Shown here: in pieces, positions 38,183 to 46,285 of the stretch
How the letters are laid out: each line of letters begins with the position of its first letter
How positions within the stretch are numbered: the stretch's first letter is position 1
Assembly: GCF_001613205.1 (NCBI RefSeq)
Contig: NZ_BDBX01000005.1
Coordinates: forward strand, 62,001 to 126,000
Source: Nocardia sienata NBRC 100364
GTDB taxonomy: Bacteria > Actinomycetota > Actinomycetes > Mycobacteriales > Mycobacteriaceae
DNA: 64,000 bases
Direction: 5' to 3'
Notes under the pieces: model-generated
The model's input: the letters and a program-made list of their open reading frames with translations, nothing else
Database searches by the model: none
Told to the model about the DNA's origin: nothing
Program-made: the position numbers and the translations under genes

Positions 38183-39355
38183 TCAGATCATTGCGCGGTA
38201 CGGACCCTGCGGGTCACCGCCCAGCTGCGCGAGTGCCGCCGCGTGGTAGGTCGTACCCGGCACATGAATGGCGTGCGTCAGGCCGACATGGGCATCGCGC
38301 CAGAACCGCTGCATCGGCGTCTTCAGATGCACCGCCGCACCACCTGCCCGGGCGAAGACCTCATCCATCGCCCGCACCGCGCGCCACGCCGCCGAGATCT
38401 GGGTGCGCCGGCCGATCGCGCGTTCCTCGAATCCGATCTCCTCGCCGCGCTCGGTCTTGTCCCAGAACCGGTCGACCGTCTCGAGCAGGGCGAGCCGGGC
38501 CGCGGAGATCTCCGCCGCCGCCTCGCTGACGGCGAACAGGACATAGGGGTCTTCTTTGATGGGCACGCCGGTGACCTGGACACGCTCCCGCTGCGCCGCG
38601 ATGTAGCAGGCGAGCGCTCCCTCGGTCATCCCGATCAGCGACGAAGTGATGCCCAACGGGAAGAGGCAGGAGAACGGGAAGCGATACAGCGTCTCATCGC
38701 GGCCCGCATGCCGCCAGCCGTTGCCGCTGAGCACGATATCGGCGTCGATCGTGCGATGCTCCGGGAGGAAGGCGTCCTCGACGATCAGATCTTTCGAACC
38801 GGTACCGCGCAGACCGAGCACATTCCAGCTGTCGTGGTCGATCCGGTAGTCCGAGCGCGGCAGCACCACATGCAGCACCGCGCCGGTGCGGTTACCGTCC
38901 TTGTCGCCGACCGCGGCGCCGATCATGATCCAGCCGCAGTGGTCGGTGCCCGAGGAGAACGACCAGCGGCCGTTGAGGATGTATCCGCCCTCGACCGGGA
39001 CCGCGATGCCCATGGGTGCGTACGGCGAAGCCATCCACATATCGTTGTCCGCCCCCCAGATCTCCTCCTGGGCCCGGGGGTCGAAGAAGGCCAGCTCCCA
39101 CGGATGCACGCCGACGATTCCCGCCACCCAGCCCGCGGCGCCGTCGAGGGCGCCGAGGGCCATGACGGTTTCGGCGGCCTCGCGGGGATGGCCTTCCGCA
39201 CCGCCGTACTCCTTCGGCTGGAACATACGCACGATGCCCGAGTCACGCAGATGTTTCGCGGTAACGTCCGGCAGCCGCATCAGCGCCTCGCCCTCCGCGG
39301 CTCCAGCGCGGATCTCCTCCGCGTGCGCCATGATGCTGTCCAATACCTGGCCCAT
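38183..39355 (-). CDS. HsaA-like flavin-dependent monooxygenase (acyl-CoA dehydrogenase fold)
   Basis: A 390-residue group D flavin monooxygenase. It resembles the 3-HSA hydroxylase HsaA in VGVHPWELAFFDPRAQEEIWG, SPYAPMGIAVPVEGGYILNGRWSFSSGTDHCGWIMIG, LGLRGTGSKDLIVEDAFLPEHR and the C-terminal TPMQRFWRDAHVGLTHAI. Such enzymes need reduced flavin from a partner reductase, here probably the HsaB-like protein at 41974-42477. AGGAGAG precedes ATG 39355 and the HsaC-like gene follows 27 bp downstream, so hydroxylation and ring cleavage are co-expressed. Confidence 0.88.
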   Translation of the reverse strand: MGQVLDSIMAHAEEIRAGAAEGEALMRLPDVTAKHLRDSGIVRMFQPKEYGGAEGHPREAAETVMALGALDGAAGWVAGIVGVHPWELAFFDPRAQEEIWGADNDMWMASPYAPMGIAVPVEGGYILNGRWSFSSGTDHCGWIMIGAAVGDKDGNRTGAVLHVVLPRSDYRIDHDSWNVLGLRGTGSKDLIVEDAFLPEHRTIDADIVLSGNGWRHAGRDETLYRFPFSCLFPLGITSSLIGMTEGALACYIAAQRERVQVTGVPIKEDPYVLFAVSEAAAEISAARLALLETVDRFWDKTERGEEIGFEERAIGRRTQISAAWRAVRAMDEVFARAGGAAVHLKTPMQRFWRDAHVGLTHAIHVPGTTYHAAALAQLGGDPQGPYRAMI

Positions 39356-39504
39356 ATACGACTCTCCTGGGATTCGGCCCATCGAGGAGCCGGGGAAAAC
39401 CGGTGTTCCTCCGGAACCGGTCGGGGACGAACTGATCGGCCCGCGCGGCGCGCGGGGCGCGATCTGACAAACATGACAGCCATGAGATGGCGGCACACCC
39501 GGGT

Positions 39505-39519
39505 TTCCGTTGAGCGGAA
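39505..39519. promoter_or_regulatory. IclR-type operator candidate, HsaA-like/NTF2 divergent promoter
   Basis: TTCCG-TTGAG-CGGAA has exact 5-bp arms (TTCCG/CGGAA) and a 5-bp centre, a size usual for IclR-family sites. On the reverse strand it reads CCGCTCAACGGAA; the same CGCTCAACGGAA core recurs at 42616-42627 in the other divergent promoter of the cluster. Confidence 0.5.
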
Positions 39520-39605
39520 GGCTCGAGGTTCGGCGCCGACCATGTCGGTAGAACAGGAGACCGGGCCGCCCGCACGAGCGCCCGGAGGCTTTGGAGAGGA
39601 TCGAT

Positions 39606-40091
39606 ATGACCGACACCGCGGATTTGGTGAACACCCTGCTCGACCGGGTGCGAGCCCTCGAGGACAAAGCCGCTGTCCACGAAGTGCTCACCGCCTACGG
39701 GCCCGCCGTAGACGCCGGTGACGCCGACGCGGTCGGCCGGTTATGGGCCGAGGACGCCGTATACGACATCGATATCCGGGTGATGGAAGGACGCGACGCG
39801 ATCACCGAGATGGTGCGCACCGCACCGCATCAGGACTACATCCACGAAGGCTGTGGGCACCTGCTCGACCCCGTACACATCCGGATCGACGGCGACACCG
39901 CGGTGGCGACCTGTCATTCGCTGCTGCTGCGCCGCGACGTGGAAGGTGATTCGTTCCGGGTGTGGCGGGTCACCGCCAACCGCTTCGAACTCGTCCGTAC
40001 CGACGGCACGTGGCTGATCCGGCGCCGCACCGCGCGGCTGCTGGACGGCAGTGCCGCTGCGCGGGACCTGCTGGGCCGCGCGGGCCGTTGA
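39606..40091 (+). CDS. SnoaL/NTF2-fold protein (ketosteroid isomerase-like superfamily)
   Basis: A 161-residue alpha+beta barrel protein: LEDKAAVHEVLTAYGPAVDAGDADAVGRLWAEDAVYDIDIRVMEGRDAITEMV is a typical N-terminal NTF2-like stretch, followed by HLLDPVHIRIDGDTAVATCHSLLL and FELVRTDGTWLIRRRTARLLDG. GGAGAGG precedes ATG 39606. Members of this fold act as isomerases, dehydratases or small subunits of aromatic-ring dioxygenases; in this cluster an isomerase or hydratase role on the degraded ring compound is possible but unproven. Confidence 0.8.
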   Translation: MTDTADLVNTLLDRVRALEDKAAVHEVLTAYGPAVDAGDADAVGRLWAEDAVYDIDIRVMEGRDAITEMVRTAPHQDYIHEGCGHLLDPVHIRIDGDTAVATCHSLLLRRDVEGDSFRVWRVTANRFELVRTDGTWLIRRRTARLLDGSAAARDLLGRAGR

Positions 40092-40274
40092 GCCGGCCGC
40101 CGGGCAGGCGGTACAGCAGATTCCCGCGGACGCGCTGAAGGCTGTGGCCGACGTCGGAGTCGCGAGCATCGGCTGCGGCCGGCCCGGCAGATCGGTCCGG
40201 TACTGAGCAGTCCGAGTAACAGGATTTCCCCTCCGGGGGTTCGCCGCGCGGGCGCCGGCCCGGCCGCCGGTGGG

Positions 40275-41417
40275 TCAGTGCAGGGTGCCTTCGTGAACTG
40301 CGCGGTCGAACGACGTCAGCGGCGCTCCGGTGCGCAGCGTCGTCGCCAGTGCCGGATCGGCGAGATGCATGCGTCCGATCGCGATCAGATCGAACTCACC
40401 GGTCTCGATGCGGCGTTCCACCTCGCCGATATTGTCGACCACTTCCGCAGCGCCCTCGATCCGGCTGTCGCGTAGTGGCTTCCCGAGGCCGACGCTGCCC
40501 ACCGCCATGGCGTGCGCACCCGTGAGTTTCTTGGCCCATCCGGCCAGCGACAGGTCACTGCCCTCGAACGCCGGCAGATCGAAGCGCCGGATGCTGGCGT
40601 CGAAGACATCCACCCCGGCATCGGCGAGCGCTCCCAGGATCACCTGGAGTTCGTCGGGCGTCTCGGCGATGCGTGCGGTGTAGTCCTGCTGTTTGTGCTG
40701 GGAGAAACGGAAGAAGATGGGCAGCTCGTCGCCGACGGCGGCGCGGACAGCTTCGACCACCAGGGCGGGAAACCTGCTGCGCGCCAACGGCTCACCGCCC
40801 CACCGGTCGCCCCGGGTGTTGGTGTCGCGCCAGAGGAAAGAATCCAGCAGATAGCCGTGACCACCGTGTAGTGCGATACCGTCGAAGCCGATCTCGGCCG
40901 CGTTGACCGCGGCGCGCGCGAATGCCGTTACGATCTCGGCGATATCATCCTCGGTCATCGGCCGCGTGAGCCGGGCGGCACGCGCGACATAGTCGTCGGG
41001 ATAGGACGTGGTGCCCACGGTGCCCCACCGCCCGGACGGCCGCATCGGCGTGATCGCCGGGTCGACCGCACTCATCGCGCCCCAGAGCGGTCCGACGTGC
41101 CAGAGCTGCGGAACGATCCGCCCGCCTGCCGTGTGCACCTCGTCGACCACGGTCCGCCAGGCGGTCAGCGCGTCGTCGCCGTACATGCGGGGCACCCGCG
41201 GATTGTCGACCGCGGCGGGGTGGTCGATGGCGACGCCCTCGGTGATGATCAGGCCGGTCCCCCCGGCGGCACGACGCCGGTAGTACGCGGCGACATCGGG
41301 GCCGGGAACCCCGGCAGGTGAAGCCGACCGGGTCATCGCGGACATGACGATCCGGTTCGGCAGTTCCAGGGAACGGATGGTCAGCGGCCGGAACAGAGCG
41401 GCATGGTGCTCGTTCAT
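40275..41417 (-). CDS. NADH:flavin oxidoreductase, Old Yellow Enzyme family
   Basis: A 380-residue OYE-family ene-reductase: LFRPLTIRSLELPNRIVMSAMTRSASPAGVPG, IVPQLWHVGP, catalytic FDGIALHGGHGYLLDSFLWRDTNTRGDRWGG, and FDLIAIGRMHLADPALATTLR near the C-terminus. It is only distantly like the OYE at 4272-5426. It lies last in a three-gene minus-strand set (flavin reductase, NTF2 protein, OYE) with 6-16 bp gaps. Reduction of a steroid C=C, as OYEs such as those acting on 3-keto-delta1 or delta4 steroids do, is plausible. Confidence 0.88.
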   Translation of the reverse strand: MNEHHAALFRPLTIRSLELPNRIVMSAMTRSASPAGVPGPDVAAYYRRRAAGGTGLIITEGVAIDHPAAVDNPRVPRMYGDDALTAWRTVVDEVHTAGGRIVPQLWHVGPLWGAMSAVDPAITPMRPSGRWGTVGTTSYPDDYVARAARLTRPMTEDDIAEIVTAFARAAVNAAEIGFDGIALHGGHGYLLDSFLWRDTNTRGDRWGGEPLARSRFPALVVEAVRAAVGDELPIFFRFSQHKQQDYTARIAETPDELQVILGALADAGVDVFDASIRRFDLPAFEGSDLSLAGWAKKLTGAHAMAVGSVGLGKPLRDSRIEGAAEVVDNIGEVERRIETGEFDLIAIGRMHLADPALATTLRTGAPLTSFDRAVHEGTLH

Positions 41418-41423
41418 CGTGTA

Positions 41424-41957
41424 TCACAGGGCTTTCGCGAAACGGAAGAAGTCCGGCGGGGCATCGACCCGCAGGCGGGTGAGCTTGCGGTAGCCGATCA
41501 GCCACCGCCCGTCCACTTTCCGGTACTCCTCGTGGTAGTGGCCGTACCCGTGCAGGTGCAGTTCCTCATCGCCGTCGGACCACCAGAGCAGGTCTTCCAT
41601 CGCCCAGACACCACGGGCGGTGGTGGACGAGGTGAACTCTATTTCCGGGGTGTGCCCGTGATGCACCGTGGTCACCGGCACCGGGCCGTCGAGCAGCGCC
41701 CGGATCGTGTCGGCCAGAACTCGGTTACCGATTACACGGTTCGTGGTGCCGCCGCTGCGGGGTTGTTTGTCGTCGGGGAGTCCGCCCCATGTCTCGCTGA
41801 TCACGTCCTCGGTGTGCAGTCCGGCATACCTGTGCCACTGCTTGGTGTCCATGTATCGCAGACGGGCGGCGAAGACACGCTTGATCTCTTCTGTCGCCGA
41901 CACGGCTTCGTCCGCCGAGAGACCGGGCGGACGATGGTTCGACGTATATTCCGACAT
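41424..41957 (-). CDS. SnoaL/NTF2-fold protein
   Basis: A 177-residue NTF2-like protein: ATEEIKRVFAARLRYMDTKQWHRYAGLHTEDVI, then TTVHHGHTPEIEFTSSTTARGVWAMEDLLWW and LHLHGYGHYHEEYRKVDGRWLIGYRKLTRLRVD. ATG 41957 after AAGGTG is the better start; the frame is open a little further into the flavin reductase gene. This SnoaL_4 type often occurs in steroid and bile acid gene clusters, but its reaction here is unknown. Confidence 0.82.
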   Translation of the reverse strand: MSEYTSNHRPPGLSADEAVSATEEIKRVFAARLRYMDTKQWHRYAGLHTEDVISETWGGLPDDKQPRSGGTTNRVIGNRVLADTIRALLDGPVPVTTVHHGHTPEIEFTSSTTARGVWAMEDLLWWSDGDEELHLHGYGHYHEEYRKVDGRWLIGYRKLTRLRVDAPPDFFRFAKAL

Positions 41958-41973
41958 GGCTGAGCACACCTTC

Positions 41974-42477
41974 CTAGGCGCTGAGCAGATCTGCACGCGG
42001 GTCGATCCCGAACTTGCCCCGGAAGAAGATCATCGGCGCTTTCCGGGTGACGGTTTCCAGCTCCAGCACCCGGCCGATCACCACATCGTGATCTCCGGCC
42101 CGGTGCACCTCGGATACCTCGGCGTGCACCCGCATGAGCACACCGGGCAGCGACGGAGTCGACCACTTCGAGGTCTCGCAGTCGAGCCCGTCGAACTTGC
42201 GTCCGTCGCGCGAGCCGAACCGCGCGCACAGGTCGGTCTGGTCCTCGTTGAGCACATTGACGGTGAAAAGTCCGGACGCGCGGACGCGCGGCCAGGAGCG
42301 ACCCCGGTGATCGGCGCAGAAGAGGATGAGGGGCGGGTCGAGCGACACCGACGCGAACGACTGGCAGGCGAACCCGACCGGGCCGTGTTCATCCTTCCCT
42401 GTCACCACGGTCACTCCGCTGGCGAATTGGCTCAATGCGCTGCGCATCGCGGCCGGCGACACCGATTCCATGGTCAT
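41974..42477 (-). CDS. HsaB-like flavin reductase
   Basis: A 167-residue flavin:NAD(P)H reductase domain protein. MRSALSQFASGVTVVTGKDEHGPVGFACQSFASVSLDPPLILFC is the FMN-binding front, with SGLFTVNVLNEDQTDLCARFG and a C-terminal HDVVIGRVLELE following the family order. It probably supplies reduced flavin to the HsaA-like monooxygenase. GGAGGTAGGTCGG gives a strong site for ATG 42477. It is first in the minus-strand set. Confidence 0.88.
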   Translation of the reverse strand: MTMESVSPAAMRSALSQFASGVTVVTGKDEHGPVGFACQSFASVSLDPPLILFCADHRGRSWPRVRASGLFTVNVLNEDQTDLCARFGSRDGRKFDGLDCETSKWSTPSLPGVLMRVHAEVSEVHRAGDHDVVIGRVLELETVTRKAPMIFFRGKFGIDPRADLLSA

Positions 42478-42856
42478 CCGACCTACCTCCGGTTCCGTTG
42501 TGTGTTCGCAGGCTCGACTGCGTCGACGCTGCGAGCGTATGGCCGGCCGGTAACGGCTCCCAGCCTCCTCTCGCTCAGTGGAAGCCTTCGCCGGACGAGA
42601 AACGTCCGCTTTTCTCGCTCAACGGAAGCGGCGCTGTCGTGCCCGCCGCCGCCTGGCACCCTCTCCCTCATGAGCACCGACCCGTGCGACGAGCGCAGCC
42701 ACGGAGCACTCCGGCAGCACCGCGTCCGCGGCCGGCGCTCGCCGAGACCGACGCGCCCTACCGGGTGCGGATCGCATTCGAAGTGGTCGGGTACAGCACG
42801 CCGGTCATCTCGACCGGGAAAGCCGTGTTCGCCGGAGTGGAAGGGCAACAGCCGCG
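42478..42856. other. 379-bp divergent region with two direct repeats, IclR-type
   Basis: Contains CTCTCGCTCAGTGGAAG at 42568-42584 and TCTCGCTCAACGGAAGC at 42613-42629, 45 bp apart and in the same orientation. Both resemble the palindromic element at 39505-39519, so one regulator may serve both divergent promoters. The last 190 bp hold a frame ending ATGA-overlapped with the next start (DAPYRVRIAFEVVGYSTPV), which may be the tail of a lost small gene. Confidence 0.45.
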
Positions 42857-43927
42857 ATGACAGCGATCGATACGCCGGAAACGATGGAACCGCCACGGAG
42901 TGCACGTTCGGTCCTGGTGACCGTCGCGGCGGTGGTGGAGGAAACCGATGACGCACGCTCGCTGGTGTTCGATGTCCCCGCGGATCGCCGAGCCGAGTTC
43001 GGCTACCGGCCGGGTCAGTTCCTGACGCTGCGGATTCCGAGCGACCGGACCGGTTCGGTCGCCCGGTGCTATTCGCTGGCGAGTTCACCCTTCGCCGGCG
43101 AACCGCCGAAGGTGACCGTCAAGCGCACCCGGGACGGCTACGCCTCCCACTGGCTGTGTGACAACGTGGTCGCGGGTGACACGCTCGAGGTCCTTCCGCC
43201 CGCGGGTCTCTTCACGCCCACGAACCTGGACGATGACCTGCTCCTGTTCGCCGCGGGCAGCGGCATCACCCCGGTGATCTCGATCCTCAAATCCGCGCTG
43301 ACACAGGGATCGGGCAGGGTGACACTCGTCTACGCCAACCGGGACGAGAAATCGGTCATCTTCGCGCGCGAACTCCGTGAGCTGGCCGTCCGGCACAGCG
43401 ACCGGCTCTCGGTCACGCACTGGCTCGAGAGTGTCCAGGGCCTGCCCGCCGCCGCGCACCTGGCCGCCCTGATCGCGGCACATCGGGATCACTCGGTCTA
43501 CCTGTGCGGCCCGCAGCCGTTCATGGACACCGTCCACGACGCGGCCGCCCGCGCGGGCATGCCCCGCCACCGGGTACACGCCGAGACGTTCACCTCGCTG
43601 GCGGGCGATCCCTTCGCCGCGGTCGAGCTCCCCGAGGCGGCCGAGGATTGTGCCGACGCGGCGATCGTCTCGGTCGGTCTCGACGGAGTGGAGCACGAGT
43701 TCCGCTGGCCGCGGTCGGCGACCCTGGTCGAGGTGCTGCTTTCCAAGGGGTTGACCGTGCCCTTCTCGTGCCGCGAGGGCGAATGCGGCTCCTGCGCCTG
43801 CACGCTGAGAGCGGGTGAGGTCGATATGGGCAACACCTCGGTCCTCGACGAGGAGGATATTGCCGACGGCTATATTCTGGCCTGCCAGGCCAGGCCGATC
43901 AGCGAGGAACTGCGCATCGAGTTCTGA
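42857..43927 (+). CDS. KshB-like ferredoxin reductase (FAD, NAD(P)H, plant-type 2Fe-2S)
   Basis: A 356-residue three-domain electron-transfer protein. FAD binding: YRPGQFLTLRIPSDRTGSVARCYSLASSP. NAD(P) binding: LFAAGSGITPVISILKSAL and VYLCGPQPFMDTV. Ferredoxin: FSCREGECGSCACTLRAGEVDMG plus a later Cys in LACQARPISEELRIEF give four cluster ligands. Length and order match KshB, the reductase for KshA. Position inside the same cluster as kshA supports the pairing. The start overlaps an upstream frame as ATGA. Confidence 0.88.
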   Translation: MTAIDTPETMEPPRSARSVLVTVAAVVEETDDARSLVFDVPADRRAEFGYRPGQFLTLRIPSDRTGSVARCYSLASSPFAGEPPKVTVKRTRDGYASHWLCDNVVAGDTLEVLPPAGLFTPTNLDDDLLLFAAGSGITPVISILKSALTQGSGRVTLVYANRDEKSVIFARELRELAVRHSDRLSVTHWLESVQGLPAAAHLAALIAAHRDHSVYLCGPQPFMDTVHDAAARAGMPRHRVHAETFTSLAGDPFAAVELPEAAEDCADAAIVSVGLDGVEHEFRWPRSATLVEVLLSKGLTVPFSCREGECGSCACTLRAGEVDMGNTSVLDEEDIADGYILACQARPISEELRIEF

Positions 43928-43995
43928 TCAGACCCGGGGTCAGTGCATTCCGCCATAGTAATCGGGTTCGCGGACCCACTCGTGCGTCGACCGGG

Positions 43996-44601
43996 TCAGG
44001 CGGGTGCTTCGCCCTCGAACCCGGAGGCCCAGAACCGGCCGCGCAGCGACAGGTCGCGGAGCATATTCGTGACCTCTTCCGGTGACATCGTGGGAGTCTC
44101 CGGCTCCAGCCACCACTGCAGGACCGTGATCTGCTCACCGACCCAGGCCCGGGCCAGCAGATCGATATCGATATTCGGCGTGGCCCCCTGCGCCTCCGCG
44201 CGCGCGGCGAACACCACGGCAGCGATAGCGGCCCGGTCGTCGATGAACCGGCGCAGCGCGCGCCCGTCGCCCTCGCCGCGCAGGATCACCCGGTAGGTAT
44301 CGCGCTCCTCGGCGGCGTGCCGGAACATCTCCAGGATCGGCTTGCCGGTGAACCCGACCGACGAGGTGGAGACCAGCGGCCGCTGCCGTTCCTGTAGTTC
44401 GTCGATCAGGTCGGTGACGATGTGGTTGAGCAGGTCGTCTTTGTCGGTGTAGTGCGTATAGAAGGTGGCGCGGCCGAGATCGGCGCGCGCAGTGATGTCC
44501 TCGACGGTGACGCTCGCGTAGCCACGTTCGAGGACCAGCGAGATCAGGGCATCACGCAGCGCCCGTCGGCTGCGGCGGACCCGGCGGTCTTCGGCTGGCA
44601 C
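43996..44601 (-). CDS. TetR-family transcriptional regulator
   Basis: A 201-residue regulator with helix-turn-helix RDALISLVLERGYASVTVEDITARADLGRATFYTHYTDKDDLLNHIV. The TFYTHY core is typical. The start was set at GTG 44601 because AGGAAGGGAACCC precedes it; an ATG 17 codons upstream has no site. It is divergent from the acyl-CoA ligase gene with a 29-bp palindrome between them, its predicted operator. A second copy of the core sequence occurs before the MFS gene at 49502. Confidence 0.87.
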   Translation of the reverse strand: MPAEDRRVRRSRRALRDALISLVLERGYASVTVEDITARADLGRATFYTHYTDKDDLLNHIVTDLIDELQERQRPLVSTSSVGFTGKPILEMFRHAAEERDTYRVILRGEGDGRALRRFIDDRAAIAAVVFAARAEAQGATPNIDIDLLARAWVGEQITVLQWWLEPETPTMSPEEVTNMLRDLSLRGRFWASGFEGEAPA

Positions 44602-44663
44602 GGGTTCCCTTCCTGGTAGAGATCCGTCTTCGATCGAGCATATCGCGTGCATTGACAGAGCCG

Positions 44664-44692
44664 CTGTAATTAGACAACATGTCCAATTACAG
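44664..44692. promoter_or_regulatory. Near-perfect palindromic operator between TetR and ligase genes
   Basis: CTGTAATTAGACA (44664-44676), spacer ACA, then TGTCCAATTACAG (44680-44692): 12 of 13 arm positions pair. It is 25 bp upstream of the ligase ATG and 63 bp from the TetR GTG, so it likely blocks both promoters. The low-GC arms stand out against their surroundings. Confidence 0.75.
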
Positions 44693-44716
44693 GCACCTTG
44701 TCGGTTTGGAGTTTCG

Positions 44717-46273
44717 ATGAATCTGGGCGGTTATCTGACCCGCAGCGCCACCTTCTGGCCGGACCGGGAAGCGCTGGTGTGCGGCTCGGCGCGCTGGACC
44801 TACCGGCAACTGGAGGCCGAATCGAACCGGCTGGCGTCGGCACTTCTGGCCCGGGGGCTGGCTCCGGGCCAGGCGGTGGGCACCTATGCCGCGAACTCGG
44901 GCGAGCTGGTGGTCACCGAAATGGCGCTGTCCAAGGGTGGTTTCGTCCGCGTACCGGTGAACGCCCGGCTCGGCGGCGACGAACTGGCGCATATCCTGCG
45001 AGATGCCGAGGTCCAGGTGCTGTTCGTCGACTCCGCGCACGCGGAGACGGCGGCCGCCGCGACAGCGCGAGCCGGTATCGACTGCGCCCTGATCGACTAC
45101 ACGGGCACCGTGGCGGGCACGGAGCGCTATCAGGAGGTACTCGGCACCGGATCGGCAGACCCGATCGCCGTGGATGTGTCCGCGGATGCCGCGGCGGTGC
45201 TGAACTACACCTCGGGCTCCACCGGAAAACTGAAGGCGGCGGTGCAGACGCACGGCAACCGGCTGGCCAATATGCGCAAGCGCTTGATGAGTCCGTCCGG
45301 ATCGACGCAGTCCGACGATCGATACCTCGCTCCGGGGCCGATCACCCACGCTTCGGGCATGATGCTGCTGGCCGTTCTGGCCCGGGGCGCCACCGTGGTG
45401 ATCCTGCCGGCGTTCGATACCGAGCGGTTCCTGCGCACTGTCGAGTCCGAGCGGATCACCACGACTTTCGTGGTGCCGACCATGCTCACGATGCTCATGG
45501 AACACCCCGCGATCGCCGATGTGGACCTGTCGAGCCTGCGAGTGCTCGGCGTCGGCGGCGCCCCGGTGTCGCCGCAGCGGTTGCGTGACGCGGTGCGCGT
45601 GTTCGGGCCGGTGGTCATGCAGGGCTATGGTCTGGGCGAGACCACCAGCGGGATCACCGTACTCACCACCGAGGATGTGGTGCGCGGCATCGAATCGGAT
45701 CCGGAATTGCTGAAGTCCTGCGGCCGGCCGGTTTTCGATACCGAGGTCCGCGTCGTCGACGAGGCGGGAAAGCCGCTGCCCGCGGGTGAGATCGGCGAAA
45801 TCATCGCCCGCGGCCCGGACTGCGTCCGCGAGTACTGGCACGAACCGGAACTGTCGGCGGAAACCTTCCGGGACGGCTGGGTACACACCGGCGATATCGG
45901 CTACTTCCGCGGCGACGGCTACCTGTTCATCGTCGACCGCAAGAAGGACATGATCATTTCCGGCGGTTTCAACATCTACTGCAGCGAGGTCGAGGCCGCA
46001 CTCTACGAACACCCCGATATAGCAGAGGTGTGTGTGGTCGGGGTGCCCGACGAGCAGTGGGGGGAAGCGGTCAAGGCGGTGGTGGTGCCCCGCGCGGGCA
46101 CGACACCCACCGAACAGGAACTGATCGCCCACTGCGCGGACCGGCTGGCCCGGATGAAGAAACCCCGTTCGGTGGATTTCGCGGCGAGTCTGCCGATCAA
46201 CCGCAACGGCAAGATCGACCGCCGCGCCGTCCGCGACAGCTACTGGGCCGGCACCGGCCGACGCGTGAACTGA
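44717..46273 (+). CDS. Acyl-CoA synthetase (AMP-dependent ligase, FadD-like)
   Basis: A 518-residue ANL-superfamily enzyme that activates a carboxylic acid as acyl-AMP and then acyl-CoA. ATP loop VLNYTSGSTGKLKAAVQTH, the YGLGETT motif, the VHTGDIGYFRGDGYLFIVDRKKDMIISGGFNIYCSEVE hinge and the catalytic Lys in LPINRNGKIDRR are complete. In steroid or polycyclic degradation such ligases load side-chain or ring-derived acids. The gene heads an apparent operon and is preceded by the TetR operator. The next gene starts 12 bp downstream. Confidence 0.9.
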   Translation: MNLGGYLTRSATFWPDREALVCGSARWTYRQLEAESNRLASALLARGLAPGQAVGTYAANSGELVVTEMALSKGGFVRVPVNARLGGDELAHILRDAEVQVLFVDSAHAETAAAATARAGIDCALIDYTGTVAGTERYQEVLGTGSADPIAVDVSADAAAVLNYTSGSTGKLKAAVQTHGNRLANMRKRLMSPSGSTQSDDRYLAPGPITHASGMMLLAVLARGATVVILPAFDTERFLRTVESERITTTFVVPTMLTMLMEHPAIADVDLSSLRVLGVGGAPVSPQRLRDAVRVFGPVVMQGYGLGETTSGITVLTTEDVVRGIESDPELLKSCGRPVFDTEVRVVDEAGKPLPAGEIGEIIARGPDCVREYWHEPELSAETFRDGWVHTGDIGYFRGDGYLFIVDRKKDMIISGGFNIYCSEVEAALYEHPDIAEVCVVGVPDEQWGEAVKAVVVPRAGTTPTEQELIAHCADRLARMKKPRSVDFAASLPINRNGKIDRRAVRDSYWAGTGRRVN

Positions 46274-46285
46274 CAGGAAGATTCG

